Positions 46,697 to 56,206 of a stretch of DNA of 64,000 bases are shown here, piece after piece; position 1 is the first letter of the stretch, and every line of letters starts with the position of its first letter. The stretch comes from Salmonella enterica subsp. enterica serovar Choleraesuis (GTDB taxonomy: Bacteria; Pseudomonadota; Gammaproteobacteria; Enterobacterales; Enterobacteriaceae), in assembly GCA_022846635.1 (NCBI GenBank), contig AP025685.1:1674001-1738000 (forward strand), written 5' to 3'. The notes beneath the pieces are model-generated. The model saw nothing but the letters and a program-made list of their open reading frames with translations. It was not told the origin of the DNA and searched no databases. The position numbers and the translations under genes are program-made.

Positions 46697-48427
46697 CTAC
46701 TGCCCGGGAGATGGCCGCTCCACCGGAGTAACCCGCTCCTGCGACGTATAATGAATATTCGCAGGCCGACTCTCCGGCACGTTATCGCAAGGCGACGTTT
46801 TACCGCACAACAAATCCAGCAGCCGCAGAGTCACGCCATTTGTCCAGCCAAACCCATCCTGCAGCGGATATTCCCCACCGCCACCGCCGGTACCGGTAGT
46901 AGAAACATCATACTTCTCCACCAGTTTCTGCTCGCGGTTGTAAGTATGCTGCACGTTGGTCAGGAAGCGCCACGTCACCTCCATCGCCAAATCACTGTGG
47001 CCGTAGTTTTTCAAACCAACGGTAGCGACCCATTGCAGCGGTGCCCAACCGTTCGGGGCATCCCACTGTTGGCCGGAATTGATAAGCGTTGTCACCAGTC
47101 CCCCGGACTGCAATAACCGTGACTGAACCACTTTGGCCATCATATCGGCGCGCGGCTGGCTGGCGACCTTAAGATAGAGCGGGAACAACGCAGCGGCGGT
47201 TAGCTTATCGCTGCTCTGTTTATGACGCAGGTCGTAATCTGCATACCAGCCTTCTTTGTCATTCCACAGGTATTTTTCAATCGCCTTCTGGCGCTGTTCG
47301 GCTGCCTGCTCAAAGCGGGTGGCATCCTGGTCCCGATGCGCCAGGCGGCTAGCGTGGGCCAGGATCTGTTCGTTATGGAACAGCAACGCATTCAGATCCA
47401 CCGGCACAAAACTGGTAGTGTGAATGGTACCCAGACGCTGTGGATCGTCCATCCAGCGTGAGCTGAAATCCCAGCCCGAAGCGGCTCCGGCACGCAAATC
47501 GCGATAGATATCGGCCGCCGGACGGGTCGGAGTGGTGCGGGCGGTGGTGATATCATCAAGCCACGATTCCGGACGCGGGGTATCCGCATCATCCCAATAG
47601 CGATTAAGCAAGCTGCCGTCGGCCATTTTCGCTACCCGCTCCCGGGCCTCACCGGGCTGAAGTTTGTCGCTTTCCGCCATCCAGTAATCATATTCGCGGG
47701 CAATTTGTGGCAGATATTTTACCAGGGCTTCATCGCCCTGATGGCTGGCCAGCAACTCAACCATCATGGCGAAAAAGGGCGGTTGGGATCGGCTCAGATA
47801 ATAGGTTCGATTGCCATTGGGAATGTGGCCCCAGGTATCAATAATGCTGGCAAAGTTATCGACCATATCGCTGACTCTATCCCAGCGGTTACTTTCCGCC
47901 AGGCCCAGCATGGTGAAATAGCTATCCCAATAGTAGATCTCACGAAAACGCCCGCCCGGCACCACGTAAGGATGCGGCAGCGGTAGCAGAGAGTCCCACT
48001 GCCCGGCACTTTCTGTGGTGCGGGTTAGCACCGGCCACAGCCCGTCAATATGCTGGCGCAGGCTTTGATCTTTCGGTGGAACGTAGATCTCGCCATCGGC
48101 AGGCAGGATAAAGTTCAGCTCAACGAAGTGGCGCAGCGAAAACCCCGACTGATGGCGCTGCATCCGATAGTCGGCAAGGATCGACAGCGGATCGCTTTTC
48201 GGGATCGCATCGGCAAATGTTTTCTGGTCATGAAACAGTTTCGCCTGCTGCACATCGATAAACAGCGGCCCGAACAGTGCATCTGGCGTCTGAGGCTGCT
48301 GGTGATACTGCGGTTCATCTTCTGCCATAGCGGGTACCGGAGCCAGGGAGAACAAGGCACCGCCGAGTGCCAGTTGAATTGCCAGGAATAGCGCCCTTGG
48401 GCGGCGCAGCGCGGGAGGTGTCATCAA
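46697..48427 (-). CDS. treA: Periplasmic trehalase TreA
   Basis: GH37 alpha,alpha-trehalase exported to the periplasm, splitting trehalose to two glucose at high osmolarity; 576 aa (E. coli 565). The signal peptide runs to about residue 35 ([12 protein letters not shown]). Trehalase signatures are [15 protein letters not shown] (signature 1, ~residue 161) and [13 protein letters not shown] (signature 2, ~residue 454). C-terminal [19 protein letters not shown] is conserved. In E. coli treA also neighbours ycgR, so the siderophore receptor, hpa genes and array have been inserted between them here. Confidence 0.97.
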   Translation of the reverse strand: MMTPPALRRPRALFLAIQLALGGALFSLAPVPAMAEDEPQYHQQPQTPDALFGPLFIDVQQAKLFHDQKTFADAIPKSDPLSILADYRMQRHQSGFSLRHFVELNFILPADGEIYVPPKDQSLRQHIDGLWPVLTRTTESAGQWDSLLPLPHPYVVPGGRFREIYYWDSYFTMLGLAESNRWDRVSDMVDNFASIIDTWGHIPNGNRTYYLSRSQPPFFAMMVELLASHQGDEALVKYLPQIAREYDYWMAESDKLQPGEARERVAKMADGSLLNRYWDDADTPRPESWLDDITTARTTPTRPAADIYRDLRAGAASGWDFSSRWMDDPQRLGTIHTTSFVPVDLNALLFHNEQILAHASRLAHRDQDATRFEQAAEQRQKAIEKYLWNDKEGWYADYDLRHKQSSDKLTAAALFPLYLKVASQPRADMMAKVVQSRLLQSGGLVTTLINSGQQWDAPNGWAPLQWVATVGLKNYGHSDLAMEVTWRFLTNVQHTYNREQKLVEKYDVSTTGTGGGGGEYPLQDGFGWTNGVTLRLLDLLCGKTSPCDNVPESRPANIHYTSQERVTPVERPSPGQ

Positions 48428-48879
48428 CGGGTCTCCTTTCTTGCATCAGGGCCTCACGGAGTTAACCAATATCAAACCTTAGACTAATATTGGCTGTGTG
48501 CGGCGGATAACCAGGTGATTTCCGGAATGTTTACCGCGCCACAGCCACGCAATGCACAATCAGTTTAACATGACCGCGGCATTGATCACATTTTGCACAA
48601 AATTAGCGAGCAAGAGGTGGCAACCTGACGTAACGGTGGGTGGAAAAAGTAGCGGTAGGTGCTGGGGGCTCAAAAACCGAATAGTGCGTTTGGGGAAAGT
48701 TGCAGATAAATCAGGCAATATTATTGCGCAACCTTATATTTTTTCACAATTTTTCCGCCTCTCCGAGGTTGAAAATAGCCGGTCAGAATCGTAATTTAAC
48801 GGCATCGCAGGCCTGAATCTGGCCGTTTGCCCGACCAGCAGGGTCGGAAACACCATGCAAACAAAGGAGTAATAACTAA
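48428..48879. promoter_or_regulatory. treA / BON-lipoprotein divergent intergenic region
   Basis: 452 bp with no gene I accept. CCAATAT (48466-48472) and ATATTGG (48487-48493) form an inverted repeat ~40-65 nt upstream of treA, a candidate regulator site. An 80-codon frame at 48552-48794 lacks a ribosome-binding site and family features. AAAGGAG at 48863-48869 serves the lipoprotein gene. Confidence 0.4.
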
Positions 48880-49194
48880 ATGAAAGGGCTGAAAACGTTA
48901 AGTGCGCTGTGCGGCGCGGCGGTTCTGACAACCGTGCTGGCCGGGTGCGCCGGTAGCGCAACGAAAGAAAGTACTGGCGGTTATATTGATGACACCGTCA
49001 TTACTACCAAAGTCAAAAGCTCACTGCTGGCGGAAAAATCAATCAAATCCACTGAAATCGGCGTGGAAACCTTCAAAGGTCGGGTGCAACTGAGCGGATT
49101 TGTTAGCTCCGAAGCTGATGCCAACCGCGCAGTTCAAGTAACCCGAGGCGTTAAAGGCGTGCAGGCCGTTGAAAACGACATGCGGGTAAAATAA
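48880..49194 (+). CDS. Single BON-domain lipoprotein (OsmY/YraP-like)
   Basis: A 104-aa lipoprotein: signal MKGLKTLSALCGAAVLTTVLAGC with the lipid-modified cysteine at residue 23, then a short linker. One BON domain spans about residues 35-104 (YIDDTVITTKVKSSLLAEK ... GRVQLSGFVSSEADANRAVQVTRGVKGVQAVENDM). OsmY and DolP (YraP) have two BON domains; this has one. BON proteins bind phospholipid or act in envelope stress. Likely periplasmic face of the outer membrane, since no Asp follows the cysteine. The substrate or partner is unknown. Confidence 0.9.
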   Translation: MKGLKTLSALCGAAVLTTVLAGCAGSATKESTGGYIDDTVITTKVKSSLLAEKSIKSTEIGVETFKGRVQLSGFVSSEADANRAVQVTRGVKGVQAVENDMRVK

Positions 49195-49199
49195 GCCAT

Positions 49200-49223
49200 T
49201 ACCGCCCATCAGTCTGGGCGGTA
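49200..49223. terminator. Hairpin between the BON lipoprotein and the amidohydrolase
   Basis: TACCGCCCA TCAGTC TGGGCGGTA, 9-bp perfect stem between convergent stop codons, without a U-run. Confidence 0.45.
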
Positions 49224-49240
49224 GGCTCTGCGGGGCGGCG

Positions 49241-50431
49241 CTATATTGCGCCGCTGCCGCTCAGTTCGTTTACTGCCTCCACGTAATAACGCACCCCCGC
49301 CAGGAATGCCTCTTCGTCGGGATCGAAGTGAATGCTGTGTAACGGCGCGTTATCTGCACTATTTGCCCCCACGCCCAGCCAGCCAAAACAGACCGGTGCC
49401 AGCTGCTGATATTCTGAAAAATCCTCGCCAACCGAAGCCGGTTGCGTATCTTCGCGTACCTGCGTAATGCCGGGTATTTTACGCGCGAGCGTGATAAGCC
49501 GCTGGCTCAACCCCGGATCGTTATTAATGGCCTGGTAATCCCACTCAGCGAACTTAACCTCAGCCGTGCATCCGTATGCCATGCCGATATGCTGGCAAAT
49601 ACGCGCCATAGCGCTGCGAATAGTCTGCTTAACCGGCAGGGAAAAACAGCGCACCGTGCCGCACAGCTGAGCGAAATCCGGTAGCCGGGCAATGGTGCCG
49701 TCGCCGCATACCAGGCTGCATATAGAAATGACCGCCGCCTGCTGTGGGGAAATCTCACGAGCAACTATCGTTTGCACTGCACCTACCAGCGCCGCCGAAG
49801 CGACCAGCGGATCGCGACATTGATGGGGCATCGCGCTGTGGCCGCCGCGACCGTTAACCGTAATATCAAAGGTATCTCGGTAGGCGGTGGCGATCCCTGG
49901 CTTAATACGAATTTGCCCGGTGGGTAGCAAGGGATCGAGATGCAGGGCGATAAAACAGTCTGCGCCATTCAACGCACCTGAGCGGACTAAATCGCGCGCG
50001 CCGCCGGGCGGCATCTCTTCCCCCGCCTGGAATATAAAAATTACCTCACCCGCCAGTTGCTTGCGCCTGGCGTAAAGCATGTGCAGCGCGCCCAATAGCA
50101 TCGCGGTGTGGGCATCGTGACCGCAGGCGTGCATGATTCCGGCATGTCGGGATGACCAGGGGCGACCGCTGGCTTCGGCAAGCGGCAGCGCATCGATATC
50201 AGCGCGTAACGCGATAACCGGCCCCGGGGTTGCGCCGCTTAGCCTGGCGATAAGCCCGGTGGGACTCACTCGTTCAATATGCAGCTCTCTCATCGGTTGC
50301 AGCACGCGCTGGATAAAACGGGTGGTTGCAAACTCCTGGTGGGATAGCTCCGGGCGTCGATGTAAAATGCGCCGCCAGCGGATCACCAGTTGATTGACTT
50401 CTTGCCATGTCATGGCTGAATTTACCTCCAT
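49241..50431 (-). CDS. M20D-family amidohydrolase / aminoacylase
   Basis: A 396-aa zinc metallopeptidase-fold amidohydrolase resembling N-acyl-amino-acid, hippurate and IAA-amino acid hydrolases. Metal-site motifs: IMHACGHDAHTAMLLG (~residue 99, CGHDxH), FIFQAGEEMPPGGARDLV (~residue 132, catalytic Glu), and ALHLDPLLPTG. The dimerisation domain has GRGGHSAMPHQCRDPLVA. The ATG at 50431 has AGGAGAGG eight bases upstream. Divergent from the redox operon. The substrate is unknown. It differs from YgeY, the M20 enzyme of the E. coli purine locus, which I considered and do not favour. Confidence 0.88.
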   Translation of the reverse strand: MEVNSAMTWQEVNQLVIRWRRILHRRPELSHQEFATTRFIQRVLQPMRELHIERVSPTGLIARLSGATPGPVIALRADIDALPLAEASGRPWSSRHAGIMHACGHDAHTAMLLGALHMLYARRKQLAGEVIFIFQAGEEMPPGGARDLVRSGALNGADCFIALHLDPLLPTGQIRIKPGIATAYRDTFDITVNGRGGHSAMPHQCRDPLVASAALVGAVQTIVAREISPQQAAVISICSLVCGDGTIARLPDFAQLCGTVRCFSLPVKQTIRSAMARICQHIGMAYGCTAEVKFAEWDYQAINNDPGLSQRLITLARKIPGITQVREDTQPASVGEDFSEYQQLAPVCFGWLGVGANSADNAPLHSIHFDPDEEAFLAGVRYYVEAVNELSGSGAI

Positions 50432-50732
50432 CTATGCCTCTCCTTAGATTGCAAAGCTAGCGCTAACCAATACCGGCTGCGGATTACCCGGCAGCGGGCG
50501 TATAGAGTCAATGCAAAATAAACGCCATGATTGCCTGTTTATCCGCTGCCGAGTGAACATAAAGCAGCGATAAACTTTCTCAAACTGATACGCCGGGGCC
50601 GATAGCTTTATACGCCATACAGACTCGAAATCCGTCCGACCCTCTGCCGCAGGGGATATACGGTTACGGCATGTTCTTTGCTTCGATCCTCTTTTCGTTG
50701 TTGAAAACAACACGCGTATAAGAGGCAAGTGA
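50432..50732. promoter_or_regulatory. Divergent promoter region of the amidohydrolase and the redox operon
   Basis: 301 bp without a gene. GTTGTT GAA AACAAC at 50697-50711 is a small perfect inverted repeat just before the ribosome-binding site of the plus-strand operon. I see no clear FNR box. Confidence 0.35.
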
Positions 50733-52367
50733 ATGAAGCAATCTCAACGTGATATGACGCGCCCGGCGGGACAGCATTACGCCCCGTCTACCGGGGCGTT
50801 ACGCAGCAAACACCCGGTATATCGGGACAGGCTCCCGCCCTGTAACCACGCCTGTCCAGCCGGGGAAAATATTCAGGCCTGGCTGGCGCTGGTTCAGGAG
50901 GGGGACTATCGGGGAGCATGGGAACAGTTACTGCGTGATAATCCTCTGCCAGCGGTACATGGGCGGGTTTGTTACCACCCATGCGAGCAGGCCTGCAACC
51001 GACTTCAGGTTGACCAGCCGGTAAGTATTCACGCGGTTGAACGCTTTCTGGGGGATATGGCTCTGGAGCAGGGCTGGAAACCCAAAGTTACGACGCCGGA
51101 CTCGGGACGCCGGGTGCTGGTAATCGGTGCCGGGCCGTCCGGGCTCTCCTGCGCATGGCACCTACGTCACTGCGGGCATCAGGTTGAAATTCGCGAGGCA
51201 GGGCCGATGGCTGGCGGCATGCTGCGTTTTGGTATTCCTGCTTACCGTATGCCGCGCAATGTGCTGGATGATGAAATTACCCGGCTACTTTCTTGCGGTA
51301 TAACGCTGACCCTAAATCATAAAGTGACCGACATACTGAGCGAAAAGCAGCAGGGCAATTTTGATGCGGTATTTATGGCTATCGGTGCGCATTTGGGGAA
51401 AAAGACCGATATTCCAGCGCGTGAAGCGGGCACCATCCTTGACGCGGTGAGCTACCTGGCGGCGGTGGAGCGCGGCGATGTTCCGAAACTAGGGCGGCGG
51501 GTGGCGATTTATGGCGGTGGCAACACGGCGATGGATGCGGCGCGCACCGCGCGGCGTATGGGGGCTGAGGAGGCGATGATCATTTATCGTCGCGACAGCG
51601 ACCATATGCCTGCCCACCGCTTTGAAGCCGATGAGGCCGAAGATGAGGGCATTAAGATCAACTGGCTGCGCAGTATTCGCAATATTGACAATACCCAGCT
51701 GACGGTGGAGGAGATGACTCTGGACGAGCGCGGGAGGCCGCAGCCCACCGGGCGATTCGAGACACTGGAAGCCGATAGCCTGATTTTAGCGCTGGGCCAG
51801 GATGTCGATACCGATGTGCTGACTAAAGTGCCCGGTATGCAGGTCAGGCCGGACGGCGTAGTGGCGGTAGATGAACGCATGATGACTTCGGTCGCCGGGA
51901 TTTTTGCCGGTGGCGATATGGTGCCATCGGAACGAACCGTCACGATTGCCACCGGGCATGGCAAAAAGGCGGCGCGCAATATTGATAGCTGGCTGCGGCA
52001 ATCTAACAGGGAGATTTCTGCCCACGGCCCTCTGGCGGACTATGACCTGTTGCACCTGTGGTTTAACACTGAGGCCGATGCCCGGCCTCAGCCGGAGCTC
52101 GCCGTGGAACAGCGCAGTGGATTTGATGAGGTGGTTGGTGGTTTTAGTCAGCAGGAAGCCACTTTCGAGGCTACCCGTTGTTTCTCGTGCGGTAACTGTT
52201 TTGAGTGCGACGGTTGTTACGGTGCCTGTCCGGAAGATGCGGTAATCAAGCTTGGTAAAGGGCTGCGCTATGAGTTTGATTACACCAAATGCACCGGTTG
52301 TGAGGCGTGTTACCGACAGTGTCCGTGCCACGCTATCGATATGGTCGCCGAGGAGGACGCGCAATGA
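50733..52367 (+). CDS. GltD-like NAD(P)H:Fe-S oxidoreductase with C-terminal ferredoxin domain
   Basis: A 544-aa flavoprotein. The N-terminal Fe-S domain (residues ~20-110) has CNHACPAGENIQAWL and CYHPCEQACNR. The FAD motif VLVIGAGPSGLSCAWHL is at ~residue 129, and the NAD(P)H motif AIYGGGNTAMDAARTARRMGA at ~256. IFAGGDMVPSERTV closes the FAD site. A C-terminal pair of clusters follows (CFSCGNCFECDGCYGACPEDA and CTGCEACYRQCPCHAIDM). GltB is absent, so it is not glutamate synthase. The stop overlaps the PFOR start as ATGA. The likely role is passing electrons between NAD(P)H and the PFOR or ferredoxin. Confidence 0.88.
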   Translation: MKQSQRDMTRPAGQHYAPSTGALRSKHPVYRDRLPPCNHACPAGENIQAWLALVQEGDYRGAWEQLLRDNPLPAVHGRVCYHPCEQACNRLQVDQPVSIHAVERFLGDMALEQGWKPKVTTPDSGRRVLVIGAGPSGLSCAWHLRHCGHQVEIREAGPMAGGMLRFGIPAYRMPRNVLDDEITRLLSCGITLTLNHKVTDILSEKQQGNFDAVFMAIGAHLGKKTDIPAREAGTILDAVSYLAAVERGDVPKLGRRVAIYGGGNTAMDAARTARRMGAEEAMIIYRRDSDHMPAHRFEADEAEDEGIKINWLRSIRNIDNTQLTVEEMTLDERGRPQPTGRFETLEADSLILALGQDVDTDVLTKVPGMQVRPDGVVAVDERMMTSVAGIFAGGDMVPSERTVTIATGHGKKAARNIDSWLRQSNREISAHGPLADYDLLHLWFNTEADARPQPELAVEQRSGFDEVVGGFSQQEATFEATRCFSCGNCFECDGCYGACPEDAVIKLGKGLRYEFDYTKCTGCEACYRQCPCHAIDMVAEEDAQ

Positions 52368-55300
52368 ACAACAGTAACCACTATGTGATGGTAGACGGCA
52401 ACCAGGCCGCCGCATGGGTCGCCTATAAAGTCAGCGAAGTCTGCGCGATTTACCCCATTACCCCGAGCTCAACCATGGCGGAGCTGGCAGATGACTGGGC
52501 CAATCTGCAATACCGCAATATCTGGGGCAATATCCCGACCATTATGGAAATGCAGCATGAAGGCGGAGCGGCGGGCGCGGTGCATGGCGCTTTGCAGGCC
52601 GGGGCGCTAAGTACGACCTTTACTTCGTCTCAGGGGCTGATGTTAATGCTGCCCAATATGTACAAAATCGCCGGTGAGCTGACCAGTGCGGTGATTCACG
52701 TCGCCGCCCGCGCTCTGGCCGCGCAGGGGCTTTCAATCTTTGGCGATCATCAGGATGTGATGGCGGCCAGAAGTACGGGGTTTGCCATGTTGTCCGGTAC
52801 ATCGGTGCAGGAGGCGCAGGATATGGCGCTAATTGCCCACGGTACGACGCTGGAGGCCCGGGTGCCATTTATTCATTTTTTTGATGGGTTCCGCACCTCT
52901 CATGAAGTAAACAAAATAGAAAAAGTCACCGATGATCAGATTCGGGCGATGATCGATGAACGCCAGGCGCTGGCGCACCGTGAGCGGGCGCTTAATCCTG
53001 ACCGGCCGGTGATGCGTGGCACTGCGCAGAATCCTGATACCTATTTTCAGGGCCGGGAAAGCGTTAACCCTTATTACGCTCAGTTACCGCAGATCCTGGC
53101 CCATAAAATGGCGCTGTTTGGCAAACTCACCGGTCGTCACTATCAGCTGGTGGAATATTCAGGCGCAGAGCGCCCTGAACATGTGGTGATTGCTATTGGT
53201 TCAGCGACCGCGACGCTTGCGCAAACTGCTGCTTTGCTCAACCAGCAGCAGCCGCGTTATGGCGTAATCAATATCAGGCTATATCGGCCATTCCCGGTTG
53301 CGGAGCTGCTCGATGCGTTACCGGCTTCGGTACGCTATGTCACGGTGTTAGACAGAACAAAAGAGCCGGGCGCGCTGGGTGAGCCGTTGTTCCAGGACGT
53401 GACGGCGGCGCTTGTCTATGGCGTACAGCAGGGGCTTTGCAGGGAGCTGCCGCGCATTACTGGCGGTCGTTATGGGTTGTCGTCGAAAGAGTTTACGCCG
53501 GCTATGGCCAGAGCCGTGTTTGAACAGCAGGAGCGAGAGGATGCCAGGGCTCATTTCACCATTGGTATCCATGATGATGTCAGCCACTTAAGCCTGGAAT
53601 GGGATGACGCCTGGAGCCCGGAACCCGATAACCAGGTGCGGGCGTTGTTCTTTGGTCTCGGAGCCGACGGAACGGTAGGGGCTAATAAAAATACCATCAA
53701 AATTATCGGTGAGCAGGACGGGCTGTACGCACAGGGTTACTTTGTTTACGACTCGCGAAAATCTGGCTCGCGCACCACTTCACATCTGCGCTTTGGGCCG
53801 GAGCCGGTGGACTCACCTTATCTGATTCGTTCCGCTAACTTTATTGGCTGTCACCAGTTTCACTTTATCTACACCACCGACATTTTGGAGGCAGCGCTGC
53901 CGGGTAGCACCTTCCTGCTAAATAGCCCGTGGCCGGCGGCAGAGGTCTGGCATTATCTTCCGGCCGCTATGCAGCAGATTATTCACCAGCGGCAGTTGAA
54001 GTTTTACGTTATCGACGCCGCCCGCGTCGCTCGTGATGCGGGCATGGGGAGCCGTATTAACACCATTATGCAAACCTGCTTCTTTGCGCTGTCCGGCGTG
54101 GTCGAGCAGGCGCGGGCAATAGCGCTAATTAAAGAAAGCATCCATAAAACCTATGCCCGTAAAGGCGAGGCGGTAGTGGATAAAAACTATCGGGCGGTAG
54201 ATAGCGCGCTGGCTAATCTTGAGCGGGTAACTATTCCGGCAGCGCTGACCGATAGCGGGCAAAGCGTGTGGCAGCTTCCAGACGGCGCGCCAGAATTTGT
54301 GCATCAGGTTACCGGAGAAATGCTGCGCGATCGCGGTGACCGTATCCCGGTATCGCTGATTCCGGCAGACGGCAGCTGGCCGACGGGTACCAGCCGCTGG
54401 GAAAAACGAGATATTGCGCTGGAGCTACCTCACTGGCGGCCGGATCTCTGTATTCAGTGCGGCAACTGTGTCTTTGTCTGCCCGCATGCGGCTCTGCGTG
54501 CCAAGTTCTATCATCAACAGCGGCTTGATGATGCCCCTGAGGCCTTTTCTTCGGCACCGCTCAGCGCCAGGGGCTTCCCGGAAACTCGCTATACGCTCCA
54601 GCTCTATCCGGAGGACTGCACCGGCTGCGGCCTGTGTGTCGAAGCCTGTCCGGTGCGCCACCAGGAAGAAGATAAAACCCTGCGGGCGGTCAATATGGTC
54701 GATAAGTTACCGATCATCGAACAGGCTAAAGAAAGCCTGGGGTGGTTCGAAACCATTCCATGGCCTAATCGCTCGCGAGTTGATTTCTCTACGGTACGCG
54801 GCGTCCAGCATCTGGAACCACTGTTTGAATTTTCTGGTGCCTGCACCGGCTGTGGAGAGACCCCCTATCTTAAGACGCTTACCCAGCTCTTTGGCGATCG
54901 TATGATGGTGGCCAATGCTACCGGTTGCTCATCAATCTATGGCGGTAATCTGCCAACTACGCCCTGGGCCTCAAACCAGGAAGGGAGGGGGCCGGCCTGG
55001 TCGAATTCATTATTCGAAGATAACGCTGAGTTTGGCCTGGGCTTTAGGCTGGCTGCCGATCAGCATCGCGCTACGGCAAGCCAGCTGCTGGAGAGTTATC
55101 GCGGTACGTTGGGTAATGAACTGGTGGATGAGATCCTTACCGCGCCGCAGCAGGTCGAAAGTGAGCTGCGCGTTCAGCGCCAGCGGCTGGAGCAGGTACG
55201 CCATTCACTTACCGGGCGCATTGAACCCGCTGCCGGACAGTTGCTGAGTTTGCTGGATCATCTGGTTCGGCGTTCGGTATGGATAGTCGGTGGCGATGGC

Positions 55301-55939
55301 TGGGCCTATGATATTGGCTCTTCGGGATTGGACCATGTGCTGGCATCAGGTCGTGATGTCAACATACTGGTGATGGATACCGAAGTGTATTCCAATACCG
55401 GCGGGCAGATGTCCAAATCCACGCCGTTGGGCGCAGTGGCGCGTTTCGCCGCGGGCGGTAAATCCATGGCTAAGAAGGATATGGCGCTCCAGGCAATTTC
55501 TTACGGGGATGTTTATGTTGCGCGCATTGCCCTGGGGGCGAATCCTCAACAGACGCTGAATGCGTTGCGCGAGGCTGAAGCCTATCCGGGGCCGTCGTTA
55601 ATCATCGCCTACAGCCACTGTATTGCTCACGGTATTGATATGCGTGAAGGGCTGTTACAACAGCAGCGGGCCGTCCACTCTGGTCACTGGCCGCTGATGC
55701 GTTATAACCCTGAACTGCGCACCCAGGGGCGCAATCCATTCCAGCTCGATAGCCTGCGGCCAACCATTGCTCTGAAAGAGTATCGTCGCCATGAAACGCG
55801 CTTTAACGCGCTGATGCGCAGTGCGCCAGAACAGGCAGAGCAGATGATGGAGATAGCCCAGCGCGTAGCTGAGCAGAAGTGGAGCAAATATGAAGCGCTG
55901 GCCAGCCGGGGTCAGGAGGCATTCCCGGATACCCACTGA
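52364..55939 (+). CDS. nifJ: Pyruvate:ferredoxin (flavodoxin) oxidoreductase
   Basis: Homodimeric TPP enzyme of 1191 aa that oxidises pyruvate to acetyl-CoA and CO2 with ferredoxin or flavodoxin as acceptor; E. coli YdbK is 1174 aa. The start is ATG 52364 (MNNSNHYVMVDGNQAAAWVAY) behind AGGAGG. Domain I carries IYPITPSSTMAELADDW. Two [4Fe-4S] motifs are CIQCGNCVFVCP (~residue 697) and CTGCGLCVEACPVRHQ (~753). The TPP domain has CTGCGETPYLK, GDGWAYDIGSSGLDH and NTGGQMSKSTPLGA. Cotranslated with the GltD-like gene, suggesting a dedicated NAD(P)-linked PFOR. 2-oxo acid specificity other than pyruvate is possible. Confidence 0.92.
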   Translation: MNNSNHYVMVDGNQAAAWVAYKVSEVCAIYPITPSSTMAELADDWANLQYRNIWGNIPTIMEMQHEGGAAGAVHGALQAGALSTTFTSSQGLMLMLPNMYKIAGELTSAVIHVAARALAAQGLSIFGDHQDVMAARSTGFAMLSGTSVQEAQDMALIAHGTTLEARVPFIHFFDGFRTSHEVNKIEKVTDDQIRAMIDERQALAHRERALNPDRPVMRGTAQNPDTYFQGRESVNPYYAQLPQILAHKMALFGKLTGRHYQLVEYSGAERPEHVVIAIGSATATLAQTAALLNQQQPRYGVINIRLYRPFPVAELLDALPASVRYVTVLDRTKEPGALGEPLFQDVTAALVYGVQQGLCRELPRITGGRYGLSSKEFTPAMARAVFEQQEREDARAHFTIGIHDDVSHLSLEWDDAWSPEPDNQVRALFFGLGADGTVGANKNTIKIIGEQDGLYAQGYFVYDSRKSGSRTTSHLRFGPEPVDSPYLIRSANFIGCHQFHFIYTTDILEAALPGSTFLLNSPWPAAEVWHYLPAAMQQIIHQRQLKFYVIDAARVARDAGMGSRINTIMQTCFFALSGVVEQARAIALIKESIHKTYARKGEAVVDKNYRAVDSALANLERVTIPAALTDSGQSVWQLPDGAPEFVHQVTGEMLRDRGDRIPVSLIPADGSWPTGTSRWEKRDIALELPHWRPDLCIQCGNCVFVCPHAALRAKFYHQQRLDDAPEAFSSAPLSARGFPETRYTLQLYPEDCTGCGLCVEACPVRHQEEDKTLRAVNMVDKLPIIEQAKESLGWFETIPWPNRSRVDFSTVRGVQHLEPLFEFSGACTGCGETPYLKTLTQLFGDRMMVANATGCSSIYGGNLPTTPWASNQEGRGPAWSNSLFEDNAEFGLGFRLAADQHRATASQLLESYRGTLGNELVDEILTAPQQVESELRVQRQRLEQVRHSLTGRIEPAAGQLLSLLDHLVRRSVWIVGGDGWAYDIGSSGLDHVLASGRDVNILVMDTEVYSNTGGQMSKSTPLGAVARFAAGGKSMAKKDMALQAISYGDVYVARIALGANPQQTLNALREAEAYPGPSLIIAYSHCIAHGIDMREGLLQQQRAVHSGHWPLMRYNPELRTQGRNPFQLDSLRPTIALKEYRRHETRFNALMRSAPEQAEQMMEIAQRVAEQKWSKYEALASRGQEAFPDTH

Positions 55940-55961
55940 TATAGCCTGATATTTGGGTAAT

Positions 55962-55988
55962 AAAAAACCGGCGGTTGCCGGTTTTTTA
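55962..55988. terminator. Bidirectional terminator after nifJ and the small ORF
   Basis: AAAAAA CCGGC GGTT GCCGG TTTTTT; symmetric U-runs on both strands between convergent genes. Confidence 0.9.
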
Positions 55989-56046
55989 TTACCCGTTTTA
56001 AAGCGCATTACGGGTCAGCTATTTATAGCATTTGGCGTAAATCCTG

Positions 56047-56202
56047 TTACCAAAAGCCCAGACACTGCCAGAACACGAACCGGCTGCTGATGCCAAATGC
56101 CAGGCTATTAGCCGTGGAGGGAAGCGTAATAGCGCAAATAATGAGTAAGCACAGCATCGCTTTTAGCAGTATTGCCAGTAGCCGATAAGACTTATCAGAC
56201 AT
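56047..56202 (-). CDS. Small membrane protein (51 aa) coupled to the purine permease
   Basis: A short reverse-strand gene starting four bases after the permease stop, with a strong AGGAG seven bases before the ATG. The product begins MSDKSYRLLAILLKAMLCLL and continues with IICAITLPSTANSLAFG, one hydrophobic stretch (~residues 8-27). A hydrophilic turn and an aromatic tail FVFWQCLGFW follow. It could be a single-pass inner-membrane protein, or an exported peptide if TANS is a cleavage site. The stop is followed within 60 nt by the bidirectional terminator, so permease and small gene form a complete unit. I do not recognise a family. Confidence 0.68.
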   Translation of the reverse strand: MSDKSYRLLAILLKAMLCLLIICAITLPSTANSLAFGISSRFVFWQCLGFW

Positions 56203-56206
56203 AGGG

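Noticed and set aside
48552..48794. 80-codon frame between treA and the BON lipoprotein
   Set aside because: No ribosome-binding site, no hydrophobic or domain pattern, and it runs across the promoter region of both neighbours.
49241..50431. Naming the M20 amidohydrolase ygeY
   Set aside because: The motifs (IMHACGHDAHTAM, AGEEMPPGGA, GRGGHSAMP) are of the M20D aminoacylase type. It is also separated from the purine genes by the PFOR operon.
50733..52367. Glutamate synthase small subunit (gltD)
   Set aside because: There is no gltB beside it, it is longer than GltD because of an added C-terminal two-cluster ferredoxin domain, and it is coupled to PFOR.
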